From an uncultured Erythrobacter sp. (lineage in GTDB: Bacteria > Pseudomonadota > Alphaproteobacteria > Sphingomonadales > Sphingomonadaceae): 11,772 bases of DNA. Under the pieces are notes generated by a model. That model was not told the DNA's origin, did no database searches, and saw only the letters and a program-made list of their open reading frames with translations. The position numbers and the translations under genes are program-made. Positions 1 through 7,511 of this stretch are shown here, piece after piece; within the stretch, counting starts at the first letter, position 1; each line of letters opens with the position of its first letter. The DNA lies in contig CAMYIQ010000105.1 of assembly GCA_947258465.1 (NCBI GenBank), positions 1 to 11,772 of the forward strand. Direction: 5' to 3'.

Positions 1-1
1 C

Positions 2-583
2 ACGGCGGATGTCTTCGCCATCGCTTTCGAGTTTCGCGAGCGGCATCCGGACGTTCCCCTAGTCCTCATGGGCTATGCCAATCCGATGATCCGGCGCGGG
101 CCGGACTGGTTCGCATCCGCCGCCAGAAATGCCGGGGTCGATGGCGTGATCTGCGTCGACATCCCGCCCGAGGAGGACGATGCGCTCGGCCCCGCGCTGC
201 GCGCTGCCGGGATCGCTCCGATCCGCCTCGCCACGCCCACCACCGATGACAAGCGGCTACCCGCAGTCGTCGAAGGCAGCGAGGGTTTTCTATATTACGT
301 TGCTGTGGCCGGAATCACCGGAATGCAGCAGGCGGCGATCGAATCGATCGAAGAAAACGTCATCCGCATCAAGCGCGCGACCGACATCCCCGTCGCCGTC
401 GGCTTCGGCGTGCGCACGCCCGAACAGGCGGGCGAAATCGCGCGCGTGGCCGATGGTGTGGTTGTCGGTTCGGCGCTGATCGACCTCGTCGCCGAGCACG
501 GCGCGGAGGCTCCGGCCAAGCTGCGCGAACTCACCGCGGGACTTGCCAAGGCAGTCCATTCGGCGGCAAAGGGCGCGGCATGA
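2..583 (+). CDS. trpA: Tryptophan synthase alpha subunit, 3' part (5' end outside window)
   Basis: TrpA cleaves indole-3-glycerol phosphate to indole and glyceraldehyde-3-phosphate. The indole passes to TrpB in the cytoplasmic alpha2-beta2 complex, the last step of tryptophan synthesis. The frame is open from the left edge, and 193 residues are visible out of a usual 260-270. Seen here: the barrel strand VLMGYANPM, the VDGVICVDIPPEE segment, the YYVAVAGITG phosphate-binding segment, the VAVGFGVRTPEQA strand and the VVGSALID segment, all in family order. The first roughly 70 residues, which should carry the catalytic Glu and Asp, lie outside the window, so catalytic competence cannot be judged. 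The stop TGA at 581-583 overlaps the accD ATG (580-582), so the two are probably translationally coupled. trpB would be expected just upstream. Confidence 0.96.
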   Translation, partial: TADVFAIAFEFRERHPDVPLVLMGYANPMIRRGPDWFASAARNAGVDGVICVDIPPEEDDALGPALRAAGIAPIRLATPTTDDKRLPAVVEGSEGFLYYVAVAGITGMQQAAIESIEENVIRIKRATDIPVAVGFGVRTPEQAGEIARVADGVVVGSALIDLVAEHGAEAPAKLRELTAGLAKAVHSAAKGAA

Positions 584-1428
584 ACTGGTTCACCCGCGTC
601 CGCAATTCGATCACCTCGCTGTCCAAGCGCAGCACCGACAAAGACCTTTGGGTCAAGTGCCCGAGCTGCCAGCAAATGGTGTTCGCGCAGGAATACGAAG
701 AAAACGCCTTCGTCTGCCCGCGCTGCGACCACCATGGCCGCATCGGCGCCGACGAGCGTCTGCGCCAGCTTCTCGACGAGGGTTATGAGGTGCTCCCCAT
801 TCCCAATGTGAAGGAAGACCCGCTCAAATTCCGCGACACAACGAAATATACCGATCGGCTCAAGAAGGCGCGTGCCAAGAACCCCCACAGGGATGCCTTT
901 CTCGTCGGGTCTGGCGCGGTTCAGGGCAAACCCGCGGTCGTGGGCGTGCAGGATTTCGGGTTCATGGGCGGATCGATGGGCATGGCGGTGGGTACGGCCT
1001 TTTGTCAGGGCGCCGAACGCGCGCTGACACGCCACTGCCCCTACATCGTAGTGACCGCAGCGGGTGGAGCGCGCATGCAGGAAGGCATTCTCAGCCTGAT
1101 GCAAATGCCCAAGGCCACCGTGATGACGCGCCGCCTGAAGGAAGCGGGTCTGCCTTACATCGTCATCCTGACCGACCCCACTACGGGCGGTGTCACCGCC
1201 AGCTACGCCATGCTGGGTGACGTCCATATCGCCGAACCGGGTGCACTTATCGGCTTTGCCGGCCAGCGCGTGATCCAGGACACGATCCGCGAACAACTGC
1301 CCGACGGCTTCCAGCGTGCGGAGTATCTGCACAAGCATGGCATGGTCGACATGGTGGTGCACCGCCACGACCTGAAGACCACTCTGGCGACGCTGCTCGA
1401 CTATCTCGCGCCGGCCAAGGCCGCCTGA
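580..1428 (+). CDS. accD: Acetyl-CoA carboxylase carboxyltransferase subunit beta
   Basis: AccD with AccA transfers the carboxyl group from carboxybiotin to acetyl-CoA, giving malonyl-CoA, the first committed step of fatty-acid synthesis. It has 282 residues, near the family norm of about 280-305. An N-terminal four-cysteine zinc ribbon (C27, C30, C46, C49) is followed by the crotonase-like carboxyltransferase domain. That domain shows GGARMQEG (162-169) and TTGGVTASYAMLGD (from 201), the glycine-rich segments expected to form oxyanion holes and the CoA site. The C-terminus has the usual GFAGQRVI...LPDGFQRAEYL stretch. The start is the ATG overlapping the trpA stop, and there is only a weak purine stretch upstream, so expression probably depends on coupling to trpA. 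folC follows after 8 bp. accA is not in the window. Confidence 0.97.
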   Translation: MNWFTRVRNSITSLSKRSTDKDLWVKCPSCQQMVFAQEYEENAFVCPRCDHHGRIGADERLRQLLDEGYEVLPIPNVKEDPLKFRDTTKYTDRLKKARAKNPHRDAFLVGSGAVQGKPAVVGVQDFGFMGGSMGMAVGTAFCQGAERALTRHCPYIVVTAAGGARMQEGILSLMQMPKATVMTRRLKEAGLPYIVILTDPTTGGVTASYAMLGDVHIAEPGALIGFAGQRVIQDTIREQLPDGFQRAEYLHKHGMVDMVVHRHDLKTTLATLLDYLAPAKAA

Positions 1429-1436
1429 GCCGCCTC

Positions 1437-2738
1437 ATGCGGGATTTTGCCCGCTCCGATCATCGCGCGGTCCAGGCCCAGCTCGATCGGCTAGCGACAC
1501 TTTCAGTGCCCGACGGCAGGCTTGGCCTGGAGACCATCGGCACGCTGCTCGACCGGCTCGGCAACCCACATCGGCGGTTGCCGCCCGTGTTCCATGTTGC
1601 CGGGACCAACGGCAAGGGATCGACCTGCGCCTTCCTGCGCACCATGCTGGAGGCGGGAGGGTATGCGGTCCATGTTACCACCAGCCCGCATTTGGTGCGC
1701 TATAACGAACGCATTCGGCTTGCGGGCAAACTGATCGAAGACGGTCGGCTGGCGGAATTGCTGTGCGAAGTGCTCGATATGGGCGAGGATCTCAATCCCA
1801 GCTTCTTCGAGATTACCATTGCCGCCGCATTCACCGAGTTCGCGCGCACTCCCGCCGATGCCTGCGTGGTCGAAGTCGGCCTCGGCGGGAGGTTCGATGC
1901 GACCAACGTACTCGGTCCCGATGTCCTCCTTGCCTGCGGCATTGCAGCGCTCGGGATCGATCACGAACGGTTTCTCCTCGCGCCCGAGGAGGGAGTGCCC
2001 ACCGACCCCATGGCGCGTATCGCCTTCGAGAAGGCCGGGATCGCGAAATCCGGCGTCCCCTTGGTGATCGCGGGCGGCTATCCAGCCGAAGCGCTGGCCG
2101 CGATCCGGAAGCAGGCCGATAAGGTGTCGGCACCTCTGTTCGAGGCTGGCCGGGACTGGCTTGTCGATACGTGGCAGGGCGGGCATTATCGCGACCGGAA
2201 GGGCCGCTTCGAATTGCCCCAAATGGCTCTTCCCGGCGCGCATCAATATCGCAATGCGGGCCTGGCCGCAGCTATGCTGCGCCACCAGAACACCTTGCCG
2301 ATCACCGAGCGATCCCTGCGTTCAGCTATGCAGAAAACGACCTGGCCGGGCCGCCTGCACGCCCTTTCGCAGGGGCCGCTGACTGCGCTGGTCGCAGAAC
2401 GGCCTATCCTTCTGGACGGGGGCCACAATCGTAGTGCGGGCGAAGCGATTGCGGGCTCGCTGGACAGGCAGTTCCATCTCGTTCTGGGGATGCTGGCCAA
2501 TAAGGACCCGCGCGCGCTGCTGGATCCACTCGAAGGCCGAATTCGGACGCTTCAGGTGGTCCCCGTGCCCGGCCACGATAGCCATCGCGCGGAAGCATTC
2601 GGTCCGCAGGCCCGTGCCGCCGCCGGTATCGAGGATGCGTTGCGCGCCATCGCGGCGGACGATTATCCGGTTCTCATCGCGGGCTCGCTGTACCTGGCTG
2701 GAGAAGTGCTGCGGTTGAACAACGAGAGGGTGTCCTAA
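1437..2738 (+). CDS. folC: Folylpolyglutamate synthase / dihydrofolate synthase
   Basis: FolC is a cytoplasmic Mur-ligase-family enzyme. It uses ATP to join glutamate to dihydropteroate (making dihydrofolate) and to extend the glutamate tail of folates. It has 433 residues, a normal length. The P-loop HVAGTNGKGST covers residues 53-63, followed by TSPHLVRYNERI, the EVGLGGRFDATN motif at 146-157, and FEKAGIAK, whose lysine at 199 matches the position usually carbamoylated in this family. DGGHN at 327-331 lies in the C-terminal domain. No Shine-Dalgarno sequence is visible before the ATG, which starts 8 bp after the accD stop, so re-initiation after accD is likely. The TAA stop (2736-2738) interlocks with the stop of the convergent PilZ gene. 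The trpA-accD-folC order is common in alphaproteobacteria. Confidence 0.96.
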   Translation: MRDFARSDHRAVQAQLDRLATLSVPDGRLGLETIGTLLDRLGNPHRRLPPVFHVAGTNGKGSTCAFLRTMLEAGGYAVHVTTSPHLVRYNERIRLAGKLIEDGRLAELLCEVLDMGEDLNPSFFEITIAAAFTEFARTPADACVVEVGLGGRFDATNVLGPDVLLACGIAALGIDHERFLLAPEEGVPTDPMARIAFEKAGIAKSGVPLVIAGGYPAEALAAIRKQADKVSAPLFEAGRDWLVDTWQGGHYRDRKGRFELPQMALPGAHQYRNAGLAAAMLRHQNTLPITERSLRSAMQKTTWPGRLHALSQGPLTALVAERPILLDGGHNRSAGEAIAGSLDRQFHLVLGMLANKDPRALLDPLEGRIRTLQVVPVPGHDSHRAEAFGPQARAAAGIEDALRAIAADDYPVLIAGSLYLAGEVLRLNNERVS

Positions 2739-3112
2739 ACGCGCCTGGCCCCTTGCGCCCAGCTTCTGGCCTCGTTTTCGATCTTGGTAGCCTCCTGCTC
2801 GAGGATCGACGCCGCATTCTTGCGCGTTTCGAAAATCGTCGTGTGCGACAGCGGCTTCTCGAACACGATGCCGATATGGGCGCCTCTGCGCCAGACTACG
2901 GTGCCGAAGGCTTCGAAACGCAGCCAGACGAGCAGACAGTCCTTCGCGAAAGCGTCGTCGTTCGGCAGGACGACGTGCGCGCCGCCTTGCGAGATGTCGA
3001 CGATCTCGACCCTCAAGCGAGCATCGAGCGTCTCGAGAGTGGCGGGCACACCGAGAGCCAACCGCGCGTATTGGCGGTCGTCCATATCAGCGTTCTGCTC
3101 ACCCTCTGTCAT
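2735..3112 (-). CDS. PilZ-domain protein, probable c-di-GMP binder
   Basis: This is a 125-residue single-domain protein. Both halves of the c-di-GMP-binding signature are visible: RxxxR at R13-R17 (RQYAR) and DxSxxG at D39-G44 (DISQGG). They are followed by the beta-barrel stretch FGTVVWRRGAHIGIVFEKPLS typical of PilZ domains. A C-terminal helix of about 30 residues, rich in Lys, Glu and Ala, follows the barrel. There is no signal peptide or membrane segment, so it should be a cytoplasmic receptor; its partner cannot be read from the sequence. A second in-frame ATG is residue 10, just before the motif. Neither start has a convincing Shine-Dalgarno sequence, so the longer form is given. It lies 65 bp downstream of the AmpG-like gene on the same strand and may share its transcript. 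Its TAG stop is interlocked with the folC stop. Confidence 0.88.
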   Translation of the reverse strand: MTEGEQNADMDDRQYARLALGVPATLETLDARLRVEIVDISQGGAHVVLPNDDAFAKDCLLVWLRFEAFGTVVWRRGAHIGIVFEKPLSHTTIFETRKNAASILEQEATKIENEARSWAQGARRV

Positions 3113-3177
3113 GGAAATCGTTTATAGAGATCAATGGTTACCGCGAACTTGCCGCGCAGCTCGCCAGACTACGCAGG

Positions 3178-4932
3178 TCATTCGGCAGGCAGGGCTTCCC
3201 CCGCTTCGGGCGCGACGATCCCGGCCGCTAATTTGGACCTGGTCTCGCGAATCCATTCCAGAATGCACAACACCACCGCGACGATGCCGATCAGCGCGGT
3301 GAAGATGAAGACGAAGTAATATCCCCGATCCTCGATCATCTGCCCGAGAGCGCCTCGGCCGAGCGTCCCGACGAGCAGGGTGAGGCTGGCGAGCAAGGCA
3401 TATTGTACCGCAGCATAGCGCTTCGCCACGATGCTCGACAGCCAGGCGATATAGGCCGCCCCCGCGATCCCGATAGCAAGATTTTCCCAGAAGATGGTGA
3501 AGGTCAGCCGCGCGAGGCCTTCGGATTCCGGCATCTGGAACACGCCCGCAATGAAGTTCACCAAGGCGGTGAAGCCGATGGCGTCACTGGCCGCCTGCAT
3601 CGTCCCGCCACCGATCGCAAGATCCGCGTAGAGCAGATTCGTGGCGGCAGCCAGCGCCGCCCCGAGTGTGAGCGTGAACATCCTGCCCATGGCTGTGATG
3701 ATCCAGCCGCCCAAGGCCAGGCCGAGGATAATTGCGAACACGCCGAAGAATTTGGAGGCGAAGGCCACCTCGTCTCCAGTGTAGTTCAACTCCCCTAGAT
3801 AGAAAGGATACGCAAAGACGCCCCAAATCGAATCGCAGATGCGATAAGTGAGCACTAGCGCCAGGATCAACACGAGCGACCAACCCATGCGCCCGACGAA
3901 CTCGACCAAAGGCAGCACGAGCGCGCGGTAGAGATGGTCGGTGAACTTGACCGTATGCCCTGCCCCGACCCCGGGGGCGGCGGTAATTACATTGGTGCCA
4001 TCGCGCTTCTGCTTGGCCACCCAGGCAGCGATGAAGGCCGGCAGAACCACCGTCGCGAGGACGATCAGCGGACCGTACGTGGTCGTGAACTGGGTAACGT
4101 CCGGGCGCGCGCCGGGAGCCGCCGTCATGGATCGTACCATGAAGACGACGACCGTGCCGATCGCCCACGCCCACAGCAGGCCGACTGCCAGGAGCGCACG
4201 ATTGCGCACCTTCTCGGTGATTTCGCCCATATTGTAGAGTTCGGCCACCTCCTCCTCATTGGCAGCCACCGTTGCCGCGGATCGCTTGGCTACGTTTGCA
4301 TCCGGGGCGAACAGGCCGGCAATGCCGATGGCCAGCATGATGGCGCCCATGATCACATAGGTCTGGGGCCAGCCGATCCTCTCTGCGATGATAAGGCCCA
4401 GAGCGCCGCCAATCAGCGCTGCGAGGCGAAAACCCATCTGAGTGATGGTAGAAAGGATGTCGAGCGTCGCCTCCTCGTCCGCCACATCGATGCGCCAGGC
4501 GTTGATGGCAATATCCTGCGTTGCGCTGGCGAAAGCTCCGATGGCCGCCAACAGGCTGAACCAGCCGAGTGCCGATTTGGGATCGAGGAAACTCATCACC
4601 AACAGGGCGATGCCCACGATCAACTGCATGGGCGCGATCCACTGTTTGCGCTTGCCCAGCCTGCGCAGGCCCGGAATATCGACCTTGTCGAGCAGCGGCG
4701 ACCAGAGGAACTGGAAGGCATAAGCCAGCCCGACCAGCGAGAATACGCCCATGGTCTCGAGATCGATTTCCGCCTCGCTGAGCCAGGCGTAAAGCGTTCC
4801 CAGGAACAGCGCGGGCGGCAATCCCTGCGCAAAGCCGAACAGGGCCATATAGCCGCTCTTGGGGTTTTTTAACGAACGGACAAGCGTACGCCAGCCGGGT
4901 TTTTTCTTCGTCGCGACCGCTGCGTCTGCCAT
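3178..4932 (-). CDS. AmpG-like MFS permease (putative muropeptide transporter)
   Basis: This is an integral inner-membrane protein of 584 residues with about 14 hydrophobic segments. Homologues named AmpG import anhydro-muropeptides released during wall turnover, feeding peptidoglycan recycling and, in some bacteria, AmpR-controlled beta-lactamase induction. Family marks are GFAQGLPPALFLGTLYAWL in the first membrane helix (33-51), FLWSPLLDKVDIPGLRRLGKRKQW (75-98, the loop and helix after TM2) and QDIAINAWRID (139-149). It is longer than E. coli AmpG (about 490), partly through an acidic loop at 225-241 and two further hydrophobic segments near 247-267 and 287-306. Residue N144 sits where E. 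coli AmpG has an aspartate. An AAGGA at 4942-4946 lies 9 nt before the ATG and supports this start. No beta-lactamase, ampD or nagZ is nearby, so the substrate is inferred from family only. Confidence 0.85.
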   Translation of the reverse strand: MADAAVATKKKPGWRTLVRSLKNPKSGYMALFGFAQGLPPALFLGTLYAWLSEAEIDLETMGVFSLVGLAYAFQFLWSPLLDKVDIPGLRRLGKRKQWIAPMQLIVGIALLVMSFLDPKSALGWFSLLAAIGAFASATQDIAINAWRIDVADEEATLDILSTITQMGFRLAALIGGALGLIIAERIGWPQTYVIMGAIMLAIGIAGLFAPDANVAKRSAATVAANEEEVAELYNMGEITEKVRNRALLAVGLLWAWAIGTVVVFMVRSMTAAPGARPDVTQFTTTYGPLIVLATVVLPAFIAAWVAKQKRDGTNVITAAPGVGAGHTVKFTDHLYRALVLPLVEFVGRMGWSLVLILALVLTYRICDSIWGVFAYPFYLGELNYTGDEVAFASKFFGVFAIILGLALGGWIITAMGRMFTLTLGAALAAATNLLYADLAIGGGTMQAASDAIGFTALVNFIAGVFQMPESEGLARLTFTIFWENLAIGIAGAAYIAWLSSIVAKRYAAVQYALLASLTLLVGTLGRGALGQMIEDRGYYFVFIFTALIGIVAVVLCILEWIRETRSKLAAGIVAPEAGEALPAE

Positions 4933-4941
4933 TCCCTAGCG

Positions 4942-4946
4942 TCCTT
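4942..4946 (-). promoter_or_regulatory. Ribosome binding site of the AmpG-like gene
   Basis: On the minus strand this reads AAGGA and lies 9 nt before the ATG at 4932, within the usual spacing. It supports the chosen start over an extension of the frame into the divergent intergenic region. Confidence 0.6.
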
Positions 4947-4989
4947 CCGTTTGCGCCGGTTTTTTGCGACACTAGCCGGGAGAGAGAGC

Positions 4990-4994
4990 GAGGA
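4990..4994 (+). promoter_or_regulatory. Ribosome binding site of the Rieske oxygenase gene
   Basis: GAGGA at the end of a purine-only GA-rich run, 9 nt before the ATG at 5004. The 71-bp gap between the two divergent genes (4933-5003) must hold both promoters. I could not pick out clear -35 and -10 boxes on either strand. Confidence 0.6.
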
Positions 4995-5003
4995 ACAGGC
5001 GTC

Positions 5004-6167
5004 ATGAGCGCTGTCGACACCAAACAATCTACCCGCCGCCCGACCGATGGCATGCTCGCGCTGGCGCGGGACATCGCCGGAGGTCGGAAGCGTGACGCCG
5101 CCGAAGCCAGTACCGTGCCAACGCACGTCTATACCGATCCTGAATACTGGACGCGCGAGAAAGCCGCGATCTATGATCGTATGCCGCAGATCCTGTGTCC
5201 TTCGGCGCTTCTGCCCGATCCCGGCATGGCAGTACCGCACGACGCAACGGGCCGCCCCCTGCTGATCACACGCGATGCACAGGGGCTGGCACATGTTTTC
5301 CTGAATGTCTGCCGTCATCGCGGCACCCGGCTGGTGGAAGGCGTCGAGGTGCAGTGCGGCAAGAAACTCGTTTGTCCCTATCACGCATGGACTTATGCGG
5401 TGGACGGGCGCCTGCTCGCGCTCCCCCGTGCAGATACCTTCCCTGGACTCGACAAAGAAGACTATGGCCTTGTCGAGCTGCCTAGCAGGGAAACCGGCGG
5501 GCTGATCTGGTTCTGCCCGAAAGAGGGTGATGCCGACTTCTCCTTCGCCGAAGAGATCGGCGCGGATTTCGATGCGTTGGGCATGAGCGAACAGGTCCTG
5601 TTCCGCCGCAAGACTCACGAAGTCGCCGGAAATTGGAAGCTGATCATGGACGCTTTCCTGGAAAGTTACCATGTGACGCGGCTCCACGCGAAGACCATCG
5701 GACCGTTCTTCAAGGACGGGGCGACCAGCGGCGATATGATCGGCCCCCACGCGCGCAGTGCGGTGGGGCGGCTTGAGGATATGGAGAGCGTCGACCTGAC
5801 CGACATGGCCGCGCTGCGAAGGGTGGTGACCTATGCCTATCAACTGCTTCCCGGTGCGTTGGTCATTCCCAGCCCCGACTACATAAACGTCATGGTAATG
5901 ATGCCTCAGGCGCACGACCGCACATTGGTCGAAGATTTCATGTTGATTCCCGAACATCCCGCCACCGACAAGGCGCGCGACCATTGGGAACGCAGTTGGG
6001 CGCTGCTGGACGGCGGGGTTTTCGCGAGCGAGGACTTCCGCGCAGCCGAACTCGGCCAACAAGGGCTTGCGACGGGTGCGATACCCCATCTCACCCTCGG
6101 CACCATGGAAGGCGGCATCCGTCGCTATCACGGGACAGTCGAAGAAGCCTTGCGGGCTGCAGATTGA
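5004..6167 (+). CDS. Rieske [2Fe-2S] non-haem iron oxygenase, alpha (catalytic) subunit
   Basis: This is a 387-residue ring-hydroxylating-oxygenase-type catalytic subunit. The Rieske cluster ligands are C103-x-H105 and C124-x2-H127, with 18 residues between the pairs. The C-terminal catalytic domain has NWK at 210-212, then E220, H223 and H228, and D344 within SEDFRAAELGQQG. These match the 2-His-1-carboxylate mononuclear iron site (H223, H228, D344), with E220 in the place of the residue that bridges to the neighbouring Rieske cluster. All expected ligands are present, so it should be active. The protein needs an electron-donating ferredoxin or reductase, and none is encoded in the window; there is also no beta subunit. 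The substrate cannot be read from sequence: aromatic acid, quaternary amine and other Rieske substrates are all possible. It ends 18 bp before the pseudouridine synthase gene. Confidence 0.9.
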   Translation: MSAVDTKQSTRRPTDGMLALARDIAGGRKRDAAEASTVPTHVYTDPEYWTREKAAIYDRMPQILCPSALLPDPGMAVPHDATGRPLLITRDAQGLAHVFLNVCRHRGTRLVEGVEVQCGKKLVCPYHAWTYAVDGRLLALPRADTFPGLDKEDYGLVELPSRETGGLIWFCPKEGDADFSFAEEIGADFDALGMSEQVLFRRKTHEVAGNWKLIMDAFLESYHVTRLHAKTIGPFFKDGATSGDMIGPHARSAVGRLEDMESVDLTDMAALRRVVTYAYQLLPGALVIPSPDYINVMVMMPQAHDRTLVEDFMLIPEHPATDKARDHWERSWALLDGGVFASEDFRAAELGQQGLATGAIPHLTLGTMEGGIRRYHGTVEEALRAAD

Positions 6168-6185
6168 GCGCCTAGCTGCGGCCCC

Positions 6186-6953
6186 ATGGCCGACAAGCGA
6201 TTACCCGAAGAAGGCGACCGGATCGCCAAGCTGCTCGCCCGTGCAGGCGTGGCCAGTCGGCGCGAGGTCGAGCGCATGATCGCCGACGGACGCGTGGCGA
6301 TCGACGGCAAGGTTCTGGACACGCCCGCAGTCAAACTAACCGGCCTCAACGGCGTTACGGTTGATGGCAAACCCGTCGGAAAGCCGGAAGAAACGCGCCT
6401 GTTCGCATTTCACAAGCCTCCTGGCATGCTCACCACCGAACACGATCCGAAAGGCCGCACCACGATCTACGCCGCTTTGCGCAACGCCTTGCCCAACGAT
6501 GCCGGGCGCGTGATGCCGGTAGGTCGGCTCGACTACAACACTGAAGGCCTTCTGCTGCTCACCAATGATGGCGAAATGAAGCGGGCCATGGAACTGCCCT
6601 CATCGGGTGTACCGCGCACATACCGCGCCCGTGCATTCGGAGACGTAACGCAGGCTCAGCTCGACGAATTGATCGAAGGGGTGGAAGTCGACGGCATCCG
6701 CTATGGCCGTATCGAAGCGAATCTCGAACGGGGTTCGGGTCGCAACCGATGGATCGAATTGACTTTGCGCGAGGGCAAAAACCGCGAAGTCCGCCGCGTG
6801 CTCGAACATCTCGGCCTCGAGGTGAACCGCCTGCTGCGTATCGGCTACGGCCCCTTCCACATTGGCGACCTGCCGCGCGGACAGGCGACCGAGTTGAAGC
6901 GCGGCGACGTGATGGGGTTCAAGCGCGAACTCGCACGCGGTGGCCGGGAATGA
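6186..6953 (+). CDS. rluB: RluB/RsuA-family rRNA pseudouridine synthase
   Basis: The 255-residue enzyme converts a specific uridine in rRNA to pseudouridine; RluB acts on 23S rRNA near U2605 in E. coli. An N-terminal S4 RNA-binding domain covers about residues 11-60 (RIAKLLARAGVASRREVERM). The catalytic domain follows, starting FAFHKPPGMLTT at 73, with the signature VGRLDYNTEGLLLLTNDGE at 112-130; D116 is the catalytic aspartate. The segment GRNRWIELTLREGKNREVRR is also typical. RsuA, RluE and RluF share these motifs, so the target site is not certain; the short S4-plus-catalytic layout fits RluB best. No good Shine-Dalgarno sequence precedes the ATG. The stop TGA (6951-6953) overlaps the rsmD ATG, pairing two rRNA-modifying enzymes. 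Confidence 0.92.
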   Translation: MADKRLPEEGDRIAKLLARAGVASRREVERMIADGRVAIDGKVLDTPAVKLTGLNGVTVDGKPVGKPEETRLFAFHKPPGMLTTEHDPKGRTTIYAALRNALPNDAGRVMPVGRLDYNTEGLLLLTNDGEMKRAMELPSSGVPRTYRARAFGDVTQAQLDELIEGVEVDGIRYGRIEANLERGSGRNRWIELTLREGKNREVRRVLEHLGLEVNRLLRIGYGPFHIGDLPRGQATELKRGDVMGFKRELARGGRE

Positions 6954-7504
6954 GAATCATCGCAGGCGAATGGCGCGGTCGTAAGTTGGCCGCACCATCG
7001 GGCGAACTGACCCGGCCTACTGCGGACCGCACCCGCGAAACGCTGTTCAACATGCTCAACAGCCGCCTGGGGAGCTTCGAAGGCCTATCGGTAGTCGACC
7101 TGTTCGCAGGCTCGGGTGCGCTGGGTCTCGAAGCACTGTCTCGCGGGGCCGCCTCCTGCCTGTTCGTGGAGCAGGAAAGCACCGCAATCAAAGCGATCAA
7201 GGCCAATATCGAGAAGCTCGACGCGCGAACCCGCTCGACCGTCCAGCAAGCCTCGGTCATGGCGCTGGGCCCAGCCAAGCGGGCGCACGATCTCATCCTG
7301 CTCGACCCTCCCTACGATACCAGCGCGGGGGCCGTGGCGCTCGATCGGTTGCTGCGTCTCGGCTGGATCGAGCGGTCCACCTGGATTGCATTGGAGACCG
7401 GCGCGAAGGATGCAGTGCATGTCAAATCGCTGCACTGCATCGCGGAACGCCGCGTCGGGAAGGCACGCCTATGGTTATTGCGCCTGGATCCCGACGCGGC
7501 TTGA
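6950..7504 (+). CDS. rsmD: 16S rRNA (guanine966-N2)-methyltransferase
   Basis: RsmD methylates N2 of G966 in 16S rRNA in the assembling small subunit, using S-adenosylmethionine. It has 184 residues, the normal size. The N-terminus MRIIAGEWRGRKL and the RPTADRTRETLFNML segment are characteristic. The SAM-binding motif DLFAGSGALGLEALSRGA is at 50-67, the acidic residue of motif II is E74, and the catalytic DPPY is at 119-122. The frame is open further upstream to 6749, but the ATG at 6950 matches the family N-terminus and overlaps the rluB stop as ATGA, so it is the likely start. The TGA stop is 7 bp from the stop of the convergent exported-protein gene, and no terminator is visible at this end. 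Confidence 0.96.
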   Translation: MRIIAGEWRGRKLAAPSGELTRPTADRTRETLFNMLNSRLGSFEGLSVVDLFAGSGALGLEALSRGAASCLFVEQESTAIKAIKANIEKLDARTRSTVQQASVMALGPAKRAHDLILLDPPYDTSAGAVALDRLLRLGWIERSTWIALETGAKDAVHVKSLHCIAERRVGKARLWLLRLDPDAA

Positions 7505-7511
7505 CACGCCC

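Noticed and set aside
295..1368. Long open frame (357 codons) antisense to trpA and accD
   Set aside because: It lies opposite two genes with clear family motifs, has no motif of its own and matches the shadow frames expected in GC-rich coding DNA.
4256..5074. 272-codon minus-strand frame starting in the divergent gap and overlapping the AmpG-like gene
   Set aside because: It is the -1 frame of the permease. It would start inside the divergent Rieske gene, and its product is Arg-rich without membrane segments.
4869..6131. 420-codon open frame antisense to the Rieske gene
   Set aside because: It crosses the divergent gap and mirrors the Rieske coding sequence. It has no recognisable domain; the Rieske ligands are all intact on the other strand.
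6749..6949. N-terminal extension of RsmD by 67 residues
   Set aside because: The extension lies inside the pseudouridine synthase gene and is Arg/Pro-rich noise. The ATG at 6950 gives the exact family N-terminus.
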